Source of the DNA: an uncultured Collinsella sp.
GTDB lineage: Bacteria > Actinomycetota > Coriobacteriia > Coriobacteriales > Coriobacteriaceae
DNA length: 12,656 bases
NCBI GenBank assembly: GCA_900546455.1
Contig: URCS01000053.1
Location: forward strand, 1-12,656
Reading direction: 5' to 3'
Shown: one piece after another, positions 5,644-12,647 of the stretch
Numbering within the stretch: the first letter of the stretch is position 1
How the letters are laid out: each line of letters begins with the position of its first letter
Made by a program: the position numbers and the translations under genes
The notes under the pieces: model-generated
Database searches by the model: none
Seen by the model: the letters and a program-made list of their open reading frames with translations, nothing else
Told to the model about the DNA's origin: nothing

Positions 5644-5726
5644 AGTTAGCCTTTGGATACTTTCCACGGCTAACTTTACCGCAAAAGTTGCCCATGTCTT
5701 ACTACTTTGCCTAAAAGTTAGCCGTG
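5644..5726 (-). promoter_or_regulatory. Candidate DtxR/MntR-type operator region (three GTTAGCC half-sites)
   Basis: AGTTAGCC occurs at 5644-5651 and 5716-5723, and its reverse complement GGCTAACT at 5668-5675. The longer form CACGGCTAACTTT (5665-5677) is a perfect 13-base inverted match to 5714-5726. The core resembles the centre of the known DtxR/IdeR box, TTAGGTTAGCCTAACCTAA. It lies 25-107 bases upstream of the regulator gene read on the minus strand, so autoregulation is likely. I could not pick a confident -35/-10 pair. Confidence 0.6.
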
Positions 5727-5756
5727 TTTCACAAAACGTGCGGGATGAAAACAAAA

Positions 5757-5819
5757 TGGGGACGCCCCGCAAGGAGTGTCCCCAGCTGCCGGCAGATAAG
5801 GAACGTCCCTAAGTGCCGG
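5757..5819. repeat. Degenerate GGGGAC / GAACGTCCC intergenic repeat
   Basis: TGGGGAC (5757-5763) pairs with GTCCCCA (5778-5784). Next comes the perfect palindrome CTGCCGGCAG (5786-5795), then GGAACGTCCC (5800-5809) and a second TGCCGG (5814-5819). The GGGGAC and GAACGTCCC words match the larger element at 12485-12575, so both probably belong to one family of REP-like intergenic repeats. It sits between the regulator gene and the stop codon of the HAD phosphatase gene, where it may also end the latter's transcript. Confidence 0.6.
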
Positions 5820-5826
5820 GTCGCAG

Positions 5827-6597
5827 CTACACGAGTCCAAAGTGCTTCGCGGCGTTGTAGATGCCGTCGTCGTCCACGGCAGTCGTCACATAGGTCGCCG
5901 CAGCTTTCACCGTGTCCTGTGCGTTGCCCATGGCCACACTTGTGCCCACGGCCGAGAACATCGACAGGTCGTTTTCGCCGTCGCCAAAGGCGATCGCCTC
6001 GCTCGCGTCGATACCAAGCCGCTCGAGCGTCGCCGCCACGCCCAGGTCCTTGCCGCCGTTAGCGGGAATAATGTCGCAGAACAGGTCGCACCAGCGCGTG
6101 GTGAGCGAATGCGACACGGCGTCGGTCACGATATGTTCGTCGGCCGGGTCCACAAAGGCGCAAAACTGGTAGACCGGTGCGTCAAAGGCGTGCTCAAACG
6201 GCTCCTCGTGGTAGACGATTCCCGCGTTGCTGCCAGCCGTCACCACGCGCTCGGACAGGCGGTTCACAAACGAGTTCTCGCCCTGCATGCACAGCGAGTC
6301 GTAGCGCCCCTGCGCCACCTGGTCCACAATCACTGCAACGTCGTCCGGATCGATCGGACAGCTGCGGTAAACCCCCTCGGCATCAAAGCAGTGCTGGCCC
6401 GAAAGCGTAATGTACGCATCCCAGCCCAGGTCGAACAGCCAGTCCGGCATCTGGTAGGTCGGACGGCCCGTGGCGATCACGCACGCAATCCCCTGCTCGC
6501 GAAAGCTGTCGAGCACCTGCTGCGCCGACGCCGGAATCCGGTGGGTCTTAAAGCTCAGCAGCGTACCGTCGATATCGAAAAACGCGGCTTTGATCAT
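5827..6597 (-). CDS. Cof-type HAD-IIB family sugar-phosphate/nucleotide phosphatase
   Basis: The predicted cytoplasmic, Mg-dependent phosphatase has 256 residues, typical of the Cof/YbjI/YidA group. Motif I is FFDIDGTLL with nucleophile D8 and acid D10. Motif II is T43 in ATGRP. Motif III is K183 in GGKDLG. Motif IV is FGDGENDLSM (D206, D210). The stretch between residues about 80 and 180 is the type IIB cap that sets substrate choice. Substrate cannot be read from sequence; relatives act on sugar phosphates, pyridoxal phosphate or FMN. Its ATG (6597) lies 6 bases after the stop of the ABC-F gene, with the Shine-Dalgarno GAGGAG inside that gene's last codons, so the two are almost certainly co-transcribed and perhaps translationally coupled. 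No functional link between the two products is established. Confidence 0.92.
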   Translation of the reverse strand: MIKAAFFDIDGTLLSFKTHRIPASAQQVLDSFREQGIACVIATGRPTYQMPDWLFDLGWDAYITLSGQHCFDAEGVYRSCPIDPDDVAVIVDQVAQGRYDSLCMQGENSFVNRLSERVVTAGSNAGIVYHEEPFEHAFDAPVYQFCAFVDPADEHIVTDAVSHSLTTRWCDLFCDIIPANGGKDLGVAATLERLGIDASEAIAFGDGENDLSMFSAVGTSVAMGNAQDTVKAAATYVTTAVDDDGIYNAAKHFGLV

Positions 6598-6603
6598 TCT
6601 CGC

Positions 6604-8463
6604 CTACTCCTCGCCCTCGAGCTTTTCGCTTGCCTCGAGCCACGCCATCTCTAGCTCGTCCATGGCAGCGTGAGCCTCGTCGATCTTTGCCTGCTGCTCG
6701 CCGAGCGCCGTGTAGTTGGTGGGATCGACTTGGGCCATCGCGGCCTCGGCCTCCTCCACGCGGGCGCGCTGCGTTTCCATCTTGCGCTCGAGCGAGCTCA
6801 CCTCGCGGCGGAGCTTCTGGCGCTCGGCGTTGGACAGGCCGTTGGGCTGACCGCTCGACTTGGGCTTTTCGGCCGCAGCTGCCGCGGCACCGGTGTCAAA
6901 CGTGCCGGTCTTGGCGCTCGGCGCGCCCACGGGCTCGCCCTCGGCGGTAGCGTTGCACAGGCGCAGGTACTGGTCCACGCCACCGGGCATATGCGTCAGG
7001 TGGCCGTCGAGCAGCGCCCACTGCTGGTCGGTCACGCGCTCCATCAAAAAGCGGTCGTGCGTCACCAGGATCAGCGTGCCGGGCCAGCCGTCCAGCAGGT
7101 CCTCGACAATCGCGAGCATGTCGGTATCCAGGTCGTTGCCCGGCTCGTCCAGGATGAGCACGTTGGGCTCGTCCAGGATCGTCAGCAACAGCGACAGGCG
7201 ACGGCGCTGGCCGCCCGAAAGATCGCCGATGCGGCTCCAGAGCTGCTGCGTCGTAAAGCCCAGACGCTCGCAGAGCTTCTCGGGCGAAGTCTCCTTGCCG
7301 TCGATGACGTAGTACTTCTTATAGTTGCCGAGCACCTCGCGGATCGTGTCGCCCATGTAGGGCTTGAGCTCCTCGAGCTGCTGCGACAGCACGCCAAAGC
7401 GCACTGTCTGGCCAATCTTCACGCGGCCGCGCGTGGGTTCAATCTTGCCCTGGATCACGTCGAGCAGCGTCGACTTACCGGCGCCGTTCTCGCCCAAAAG
7501 GCCATAGCGGTCGCCCGCACCAATGAGCCAGGTCACATCGGTGAGCACCTGCTTGGGCGCGCCGTCGGTATCGGCATAGCCGGCATCCACGTCGACCACA
7601 TCGATAACCTGCTTGCCCAAGCGGCTCACGGCCAAGCGCTTGAGCTCCAGCTCGTCACGCACGGGCGGCACGTCGGCGATCAGCTCACGAGCGGCATCCA
7701 CGCGAAACTTGGGCTTGGTGGAACGAGCCTGGGCACCGCGGCTCAGCCACGCGAGCTCCTTGCGTGCCATGTTGCGACGGCGCTCCTCGGTAACGGCGGC
7801 CATGCGGTCGCGCTCCACGCGCTGCAGGATGTATGCCGAATAGCCGCCCTCGAAGGGATCGACCTGGCCGTCGTGGACCTCCCACATGCTGGTGCAGACC
7901 TCGTCCAAGAACCAGCGGTCGTGCGTGACCACGAGCATGGCACCCTGGCCGCGCTGCCAGCGGGCCTTTAAGTGACGCGCGAGCCAGTTGATGGTGCGCA
8001 TATCCAGGTGGTTGGTGGGCTCGTCGAGCATGAGCACGTCGTAATCGCCGATCAGCAAGCGCGCGAGGTCCACGCGACGGCGCTGACCGCCCGAGAGCTC
8101 GCACACCATGCCCTCCCAGGGCACATCGCTAATAAGACCGGCCAGAATCTGGCGCGTACGCGGACTCGACGCCCACTCATACTCGGGCGTGTCGCCCACA
8201 ACGGCATGATGCACGGTATCGGTGTCGACAAGCTGATCCTTTTGGCCGAGTAGACCGATCGTGGTGCCGCGGCGGTGCGTCACGCGTCCGTCATCGGGCT
8301 CCAGCGTGCCAGCGAGCACGCTCAGCAGCGTCGACTTGCCGTCGCCGTTTTTACCGACAATACCAATGCGGTCGCCCTCGCCCACGCCGAGCGTCACGCT
8401 ATCGAAAATATGCTTGGTGGGAAACTCTAGGCTGACGGAATCGCATCCCAAAAGAATCGCCAT
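6604..8463 (-). CDS. ABC-F family ATPase, Uup-like
   Basis: A soluble protein of 619 residues with two ATP-binding cassettes and no membrane domain. Cassette 1 has Walker A GKNGDGKST (37-45), LSGGQ (123-127) and DEPTNHLD (147-154). Cassette 2 has GENGAGKST (324-332), LSGGQ (415-419) and LDEPGNDLD (438-446), where Gly replaces the usual Thr. Between them, about 215-262, lies the charged P-site linker that reaches into the ribosome in this family. The C-terminus (about 545-617) is a coiled coil like the DNA-binding end of Uup, after an Ala/Pro/Lys-rich spacer. ABC-F proteins act on the ribosome or, for Uup, affect replication and transposon excision. The start is the ATG at 8463, preceded by GAAGGAG. 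An upstream in-frame extension to 8577 overlaps promoter and terminator and is rejected. A housekeeping role is likelier than antibiotic resistance. Confidence 0.92.
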   Translation of the reverse strand: MAILLGCDSVSLEFPTKHIFDSVTLGVGEGDRIGIVGKNGDGKSTLLSVLAGTLEPDDGRVTHRRGTTIGLLGQKDQLVDTDTVHHAVVGDTPEYEWASSPRTRQILAGLISDVPWEGMVCELSGGQRRRVDLARLLIGDYDVLMLDEPTNHLDMRTINWLARHLKARWQRGQGAMLVVTHDRWFLDEVCTSMWEVHDGQVDPFEGGYSAYILQRVERDRMAAVTEERRRNMARKELAWLSRGAQARSTKPKFRVDAARELIADVPPVRDELELKRLAVSRLGKQVIDVVDVDAGYADTDGAPKQVLTDVTWLIGAGDRYGLLGENGAGKSTLLDVIQGKIEPTRGRVKIGQTVRFGVLSQQLEELKPYMGDTIREVLGNYKKYYVIDGKETSPEKLCERLGFTTQQLWSRIGDLSGGQRRRLSLLLTILDEPNVLILDEPGNDLDTDMLAIVEDLLDGWPGTLILVTHDRFLMERVTDQQWALLDGHLTHMPGGVDQYLRLCNATAEGEPVGAPSAKTGTFDTGAAAAAAEKPKSSGQPNGLSNAERQKLRREVSSLERKMETQRARVEEAEAAMAQVDPTNYTALGEQQAKIDEAHAAMDELEMAWLEASEKLEGEE

Positions 8464-8498
8464 ATGCCCTGCTCCTTCGTAGAAATTCAACGTTGTCC

Positions 8499-8504
8499 AT
8501 AATA
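8499..8504 (-). promoter_or_regulatory. Candidate -10 box for the ABC-F/HAD operon
   Basis: On the minus strand TATTAT lies 35 bases before the ATG at 8463, in an otherwise GC-rich gap. No good -35 is visible at the right distance; that position is occupied by a second copy of GGCCCGCCTTTT from the neighbouring terminator. Confidence 0.42.
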
Positions 8505-8533
8505 GCAGCGAAAAGGCGGGCCGCACACGACAC

Positions 8534-8570
8534 AAAAAGGCGGGCCATCTCCCAAAAGAGATGACCCGCC
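8534..8570 (-). terminator. Rho-independent terminator of the pst operon
   Basis: On the minus strand GGCGGGTCATCTC (8570-8558) pairs with GAGATGGCCCGCC (8551-8539), with one T/G wobble, around a 6-base loop, and is followed by TTTTT (8538-8534). It begins 57 bases after the pstB stop. There is no phoU between pstB and this terminator. The plus-strand words AAAAGGCGGGCC repeat at 8511-8522 and 8535-8546, so a spare descending arm with its own T-run follows. Confidence 0.88.
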
Positions 8571-8626
8571 TCTCCAATCAGTCCCGTGGCAACCGTGGCC
8601 GCCGCGGGCCTCAAGCATGTCCCGGA

Positions 8627-9499
8627 CTAGGAGAACATGCCGGTGAGGTAATCATTCAGCCGCTTATCCTTGGGCCGTTGGAAAATCTCGTCAGTCTCGT
8701 CGTACTCGACCATATCGCCCATGTAGAAGAACGCCGTGCGGTTGGACACGCGCGACGCCTGCTCCATGTTGTGCGTCACGATAACGATGGCGCGGTCGGC
8801 CACGATCGATGACATGAGGTCCTCGATCGCCAGCGTCGAGATGGGGTCGAGCGCCGAGCAGGGCTCGTCGAACAGAATCACGTCGGGGTTGAGCGCCAGC
8901 GTGCGCGCGATGCACAGACGCTGCTGCTGGCCGCCCGAAAGCGCGTAGGCGCTCTTGTCGAGCTTGTCTTTGACCTCGTCCCAAAGCGCCGCGCCGCGCA
9001 GGCTTTCCTCGACCATGCGGTCGAGCTCGTCGCGGTCGGTGATGCCGTGGCGCTTAGGCGCAAACGTGATGTTGTCGCGAATGGACTTGCGGAACGGGTT
9101 GGGCTGCTGGAACACCATGCCAATGGAACGGCGCAGCTCGTAGGTGTTTTCGGTCTTGGTGTTCACGTTGCGCCCGCGATAGTTGATCTCGCCCTCCACG
9201 CGGCAGCCGCGAATCTCGCGATTCATGAGGTTGAGGCTACGCAAGAAGGTCGACTTACCGCAGCCCGAAGGCCCGATGAGCGCCGTGATCTCGCCCTTGT
9301 GAAAGTCGAGCGACGTATTGTGCAGTGCATGGTGGTCGCCATAGTACACGTTGACGTCCTTGGTGGAGAGCACGACCTCGTCGCTCACGGCCTTGCCGCT
9401 CACGCGCACGCGCTTCTCGCTCTCCCCCACGCTCGACAAAAAGTCCTGGGTCTCGGACGATGCCGCCTCAGTTGCGGGCGTTGCATTTATCTCGCTCAT
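8627..9499 (-). CDS. pstB: Phosphate ABC transporter ATP-binding protein PstB
   Basis: The protein has 290 residues and is the ATPase of the PstSCAB phosphate importer, acting on the cytoplasmic face. Walker A is GPSGCGKST (76-84), the Q-loop FQQPNPF (130-136) is the form typical of PstB, the signature is LSGGQ (187-191), and Walker B DEPCSALD (211-218) again has the PstB-type Cys. The H-loop is THN in VIVTHNMEQA. The family usually has about 250 residues. Here some 40 extra N-terminal residues, rich in Ser, Thr and Glu, precede the first strand; their role is unknown. The ATG at 9499 overlaps the pstA stop as ATGA, a classic translational-coupling junction, which supports this long start. 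It is the last gene of the operon, and a terminator follows. Confidence 0.96.
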   Translation of the reverse strand: MSEINATPATEAASSETQDFLSSVGESEKRVRVSGKAVSDEVVLSTKDVNVYYGDHHALHNTSLDFHKGEITALIGPSGCGKSTFLRSLNLMNREIRGCRVEGEINYRGRNVNTKTENTYELRRSIGMVFQQPNPFRKSIRDNITFAPKRHGITDRDELDRMVEESLRGAALWDEVKDKLDKSAYALSGGQQQRLCIARTLALNPDVILFDEPCSALDPISTLAIEDLMSSIVADRAIVIVTHNMEQASRVSNRTAFFYMGDMVEYDETDEIFQRPKDKRLNDYLTGMFS

Positions 9500-10422
9500 T
9501 CGGCCGTCATCTTCCTTGCCAGTTGTTTGCCCACGATACGGGCGACTACGTTAAACAGCAGCACGCAAATCATCAGCAGCGCCGCGGTGCCCCAAACGAT
9601 CTGCTGGGCCTCGGGGCTGCCCTCGCCATAGATCTTGTAGATGTGCACGGCGAGCGACTCACCGGGGCGGAACACGTTCCAGGCGCAGGTGGGGCTCGAC
9701 AGGTTAAAGCTCAAGAAGTTCAGACGCACCGGCGAGCTCATGCCCGAGGTAAAGAGCAGCGCCGCGGCCTCGCCAAAGACGCGGCCGGCCGAAAGCACGA
9801 TGCCGGTCACGATGGCGGGCATGGCCTCGGGAATCAGGATGTGCAGCGTGGCCTCCCAGCGGGTAAGGCCCATGGCCAGGCATGCATCGCGCTGGGCCTG
9901 TGGCACGTCCTCGAGCGCCTGCTGAATCACGCGCACCAGGATGGGGATATTGAACATGGTGAGAGCGACGGCGCCGGAGATGATGGAGTACTTCCAGCCC
10001 AGCTGCACCGAGAACACCAGAAAGCCGAACATGCCGACGACGATGGAAGGCAGCGAGGACAGCGTCTCGATGGCGGTAGAGGCGATGTCGCGGATAGGGC
10101 CGTTCGGCGCGTACTCAACCAGGAAGACCGCTCCGCCCAGACTGATGGGCACCGAGATGACCAGGGTGATCAACAGCAGATAGAACGAGTCGAACAGCTG
10201 GTAGAACACGCCGCCCTGGGTTCCGTTGGCACGCGACGGCTCCGTGAGAAAGCCAGGTTTGAACAGCGTCGAGATGCCCTCGAACAGGATATAGGCCACC
10301 ATGGAGATGACGATGAGCATGACGATGGCGACGATTGCCGTCAGCACGCCCGTGGCGATGCGGTCCTGCTTTTGGACACGCCCGAGTCTCGCCTCGTCGA
10401 TATGGATGCGCGTGCTAGCCAC
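9496..10422 (-). CDS. pstA: Phosphate ABC transporter permease PstA
   Basis: An inner-membrane permease of 308 residues that pairs with PstC. Six membrane segments are visible, at about 24-46, 80-104, 122-141, 146-164, 200-222 and 276-297. The cytoplasmic EAA loop that contacts PstB is QAQRDACLAMGLTRWEATLH (175-194), followed by ILIPEAMP. The start chosen is GTG at 10422, with AAGGGGG 9 bases upstream, giving an 8-base overlap with pstC. A TTG at 10446 in the same frame would add eight residues but has no ribosome-binding site. The 4-base overlap with pstB at the other end shows that the operon is tightly packed. Known role: it forms the phosphate channel together with PstC. Confidence 0.93.
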   Translation of the reverse strand: MASTRIHIDEARLGRVQKQDRIATGVLTAIVAIVMLIVISMVAYILFEGISTLFKPGFLTEPSRANGTQGGVFYQLFDSFYLLLITLVISVPISLGGAVFLVEYAPNGPIRDIASTAIETLSSLPSIVVGMFGFLVFSVQLGWKYSIISGAVALTMFNIPILVRVIQQALEDVPQAQRDACLAMGLTRWEATLHILIPEAMPAIVTGIVLSAGRVFGEAAALLFTSGMSSPVRLNFLSFNLSSPTCAWNVFRPGESLAVHIYKIYGEGSPEAQQIVWGTAALLMICVLLFNVVARIVGKQLARKMTAE

Positions 10423-11323
10423 GAGCCTTCGCCCCCTTGCGGCCAATGAGATGGATAATCAGGATGAAGATGAGGCTCATGCCCATCAGCAGCAGACCGA
10501 GCGCCCACAGAACATCGTCCTGGGCCGAGCCCTCGGCATAGACCGCCATAGACGTGGTGAGCGTGGTGGTGATGGTGGACGCCGGCGACAGCAGCGACGT
10601 CGGCATGGCCTCGATACCGCCGATGACCATGCGCACGGCGAGCGTCTCGCCAAAGGCGCGGGTCATGCCAAGGATGACCGCGGTCATGAGCGACGGCATG
10701 GCGCTCTTGAGCACCACGTGCCAGATGGTCTGCCAGCGGGTGTAACCCAGCGCGAGCGAGCCCTGTCGGTAGCTGTCGGGCACGGCGCGCAGGCCATCGA
10801 CCGAAAGCGTGGTCATGGTCGGCAGGATCATGACGGCCAGCACGATGGCGCCGGGCAAGATGCCCAGGCCCGTGCTCACGTGGAAAACGCTCTTCATAAG
10901 GCCGACGACAACGTGAAAGCCGATCAGGCCAAAGACGACCGAGGGAATGCCGGTCAAAAGCTCAATAAGCGGCTGAAAGACCTTGGAACCAAACTTAGGC
11001 TGAATCTCGACCGCAAAGATGGCAGAGCCGATGGCGATGGGCAGCGCGATGAGCGTGGAGAGCACCATGACCGCAAACGAGGTGACGATCAGAGGCAGGG
11101 CGCCGGTGTAAGGCAGACCGTTTTCGGCTGTGTTGGCCAGGTCCCACTTGGTGCCGGTGAAGAACTCGACGACCGAAACGCCATCCTTGAAAAAAGCCGA
11201 GAGGCCCTTTTGGGCGACCATAAAGATGAGCGCGGCAACGACAAGCGTCACGAGCGCTACGCACGCGCCCGTGACGCCCAGGCCCACGTTCTCAAGGTCG
11301 CGCTTTGGCAGCTGTTTTGCCAT
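10415..11323 (-). CDS. pstC: Phosphate ABC transporter permease PstC
   Basis: An inner-membrane permease of 302 residues. ATG 11323 follows GGAAAGG by 6 bases. Hydrophobic segments lie at about 14-36, 75-104, 118-143, 153-172, 210-229 and 270-294. The EAA loop is at about 183-210 (DSYRQGSLALGYTRWQTIWH, then VVLKSAMP), and FGETLAVRMVIGG follows, a stretch characteristic of PstC. The periplasmic stretch between the first two segments (FFTGTKWDLA) is also usual in PstC. It lies 24 bases after pstS and overlaps pstA by 8 bases. With PstA it makes the translocation path fed by lipid-anchored PstS. Confidence 0.95.
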   Translation of the reverse strand: MAKQLPKRDLENVGLGVTGACVALVTLVVAALIFMVAQKGLSAFFKDGVSVVEFFTGTKWDLANTAENGLPYTGALPLIVTSFAVMVLSTLIALPIAIGSAIFAVEIQPKFGSKVFQPLIELLTGIPSVVFGLIGFHVVVGLMKSVFHVSTGLGILPGAIVLAVMILPTMTTLSVDGLRAVPDSYRQGSLALGYTRWQTIWHVVLKSAMPSLMTAVILGMTRAFGETLAVRMVIGGIEAMPTSLLSPASTITTTLTTSMAVYAEGSAQDDVLWALGLLLMGMSLIFILIIHLIGRKGAKARG

Positions 11324-11347
11324 TGCAAACCTTTCCGGGGCGATTAC

Positions 11348-12286
11348 TTATTTAGCGGAGACCTTGCCGCTGGCATCCTTGACGACCTTCATGGCAGAGA
11401 CGGGGATAAAGCCCTGCTCCTCGACGAGCTTGCCCTGAACGTCGTCGGAAAGCATGAACTCCAGGAAGGCCTTGGTAGCCTCGTCGGCGTCCTTGGAGCA
11501 GTACATGTGCTCGGTAGCCCAGATCTTGAAGGAGTCGTCGGTGACATTCTTGCTCTTGGGCTCCACACCCTCGACCTTGACGGCGTTGAACTTGGAGTCA
11601 TCGAAGTGCGAGAAGTCGAGGTAGGAGATGGCGTTGTCGGTGCTGCCCATCTGAGTCTGGACATCGCCGGACTTGTCGAGCTCGGCGTCGCCCTTAAAGT
11701 CGACGGCCTCGTCGCCAAAGACGGCCGCCTCGAAGGTGGCGCGGGTACCGGAGCCGGCCTTGCGGTTGAGGACGACGATCTTGGCGTCGTCGCCGCCGAC
11801 CTCCTTCCAGTTGGTGATCTGGCCGGAGAAGATGCCCTTGAGCTGTTCGAGGGACAGGTCGTCGACCTTCACGTTCTTGGAGACGACGGGGCCCATGCCC
11901 ACGACGGCGACCTCGTGGTCGACGAGGTTCTTGACCTGGTCGGCCTCGAGCTTGGTCTCGGCGAAGACGTCGGAGTTACCGATGGTGACGGTGCCAGCGG
12001 CAACGGCGGTCAGGCCCTTGCCCGAACCGTTACCCGAGCCGGAGACGGAGACGTCGGGGTTGGCGTCCATGAACTTCTCGGCAGCAGCCTCGACGAGAGC
12101 CTGGAACGAGGAGGCGCCGTCGTAGGTCACCTCGCCGGAGACGGACTCGGCAGCGGCGGCGCTACCCTTGTCGGCGGCGCCAGAGGCACCTGAGCCGCCG
12201 CAACCAACGAGGCCGAGGCCCACGATGCTGGCAAGACCACCAGCGAGGCCGAGGAACTGACGACGAGAATAAGCCTGATCGAGCAT
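11348..12286 (-). CDS. pstS: Phosphate-binding lipoprotein PstS with a twin-arginine signal
   Basis: The extracytoplasmic phosphate receptor has 312 residues. The start at ATG 12286 is supported by AAAGGAAG just upstream. An in-frame ATG at 12304 would add six residues but lies before this ribosome-binding site. The N-terminus reads SRRQFLGLAGG, a twin-arginine (Tat) motif, followed by a hydrophobic core and lipobox LVGC with C29 as the lipidation site. The protein is thus probably exported folded by Tat and anchored by lipid. A low-complexity Gly/Ala/Ser spacer runs to about 48. The type II periplasmic-binding fold follows, with ligand loops SGNGSGKG (84-91) and AGSGTR (177-182), a FSGQITNW block (153-160) typical of PstS, and a C-terminal EQGFIPVS. 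It is the first gene of pstSCAB and is usually the most strongly induced by low phosphate. Confidence 0.95.
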   Translation of the reverse strand: MLDQAYSRRQFLGLAGGLASIVGLGLVGCGGSGASGAADKGSAAAAESVSGEVTYDGASSFQALVEAAAEKFMDANPDVSVSGSGNGSGKGLTAVAAGTVTIGNSDVFAETKLEADQVKNLVDHEVAVVGMGPVVSKNVKVDDLSLEQLKGIFSGQITNWKEVGGDDAKIVVLNRKAGSGTRATFEAAVFGDEAVDFKGDAELDKSGDVQTQMGSTDNAISYLDFSHFDDSKFNAVKVEGVEPKSKNVTDDSFKIWATEHMYCSKDADEATKAFLEFMLSDDVQGKLVEEQGFIPVSAMKVVKDASGKVSAK

Positions 12287-12311
12287 GATCTTCCTTTCAT
12301 ACATGCGATTC

Positions 12312-12370
12312 GCGGGCACCCTGCCCGCTTTGCTGTTTGGAAAGATACGGCCTCGATCGGGCAGTGCCCG
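12312..12370 (-). promoter_or_regulatory. Two GGGCA/TGCCC dyads in the pstS leader
   Basis: GCGGGCA-CCC-TGCCCGC (12312-12328) is a perfect 7-bp hairpin ending about 26 bases before the pstS ATG. CGGGCA-G-TGCCCG (12358-12370) is a second dyad 30 bases further upstream. Their arms are interchangeable, so the leader RNA could fold in two ways. No T-run follows either one, so a plain terminator is unlikely. They may instead be operators or leader control hairpins. Confidence 0.45.
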
Positions 12371-12386
12371 CGCCAACTGCGGTTTC

Positions 12387-12477
12387 TTACGGTCATTTGA
12401 TAGACCCTTACCGCAAACTCTGTCCAGCCTTTACAAACGGATAACAATCCAGCGCCGAACATGGCGCACCTTTTACA
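12387..12477 (-). promoter_or_regulatory. Phased TTAC/TTACA motifs upstream of pstS, candidate phosphate-control region
   Basis: On the plus strand TTACGG (12387), TTACCG (12408), TTTACA (12430), ATAACA (12441) and TTTACA (12472) recur at spacings close to whole turns of DNA. The TTTACA-N5-ATAACA pair resembles the tandem TTAACA-like repeats bound by PhoP in Gram-positive bacteria. The pst operon is a standard target of phosphate two-component systems, so such a site is expected here. No response regulator is in the window and I could not fix the promoter itself. Confidence 0.35.
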
Positions 12478-12484
12478 CCAGAGG

Positions 12485-12575
12485 AAGGTAGTTGTTGGGG
12501 ACGTTCTTAAACGACTAGTCGTTGGGGACGTTCTTGTTTGACTAGTCATTTAAGAACGTCCCCAAGGACTACCTT
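12485..12575. repeat. 91-bp palindromic repeat element with three GGGGACGTTCTT words and two GACTAGTC palindromes
   Basis: Outer arms 12485-12520 and 12540-12575 are inverted copies over 36 bases with three mismatches; the best block, 12495-12511 against 12549-12565, is a perfect 17 bp. GTTGGGGACGTTCTT occurs directly repeated at 12494-12508 and 12521-12535, and inverted in the right arm. The two linkers are palindromes: ACGACTAGTCGT (12511-12522) and TGACTAGTCA (12539-12548). The unit is non-coding, lies upstream of pstS, and shares words with 5757-5819. It looks like a REP/BIME-type intergenic repeat that can form a cruciform or hairpin. Confidence 0.82.
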
Positions 12576-12640
12576 GGAAACCCCGCAGGTTGAGCATAAG
12601 TCAGCGAAAACGCCCCTAAGCGAGCAAGGTGACGTGAAAG

Positions 12641-12647
12641 AGGAGGG
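12641..12647 (+). promoter_or_regulatory. Possible ribosome-binding site at the right edge
   Basis: AGGAGGG is a strong Shine-Dalgarno match, 9 bases before the window ends, so a plus-strand gene divergent from pstS could start just outside. No start codon is visible, and this could be chance in purine-rich DNA. Bases 12576-12640 contain nothing else I can support. Confidence 0.28.

Noticed and set aside
6670..7971. A 433-codon plus-strand frame opposite the ABC-F gene
   Set aside because: Shadow frame; the minus strand has both Walker A motifs and both LSGGQ signatures.
10423..10446. TTG start at 10446 for pstA
   Set aside because: There is no ribosome-binding site; GTG 10422 has AAGGGGG 9 bases upstream and gives a normal operon overlap.
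10301..12193. A 630-codon plus-strand frame opposite pstS, pstC and pstA
   Set aside because: Its His/Asp/Gly-rich translation is low-complexity shadow; the minus strand carries clear, complete pst genes.
12485..12575. CRISPR array
   Set aside because: The repeated words are palindromic and unevenly spaced, there are no uniform spacers, and no cas genes are present.
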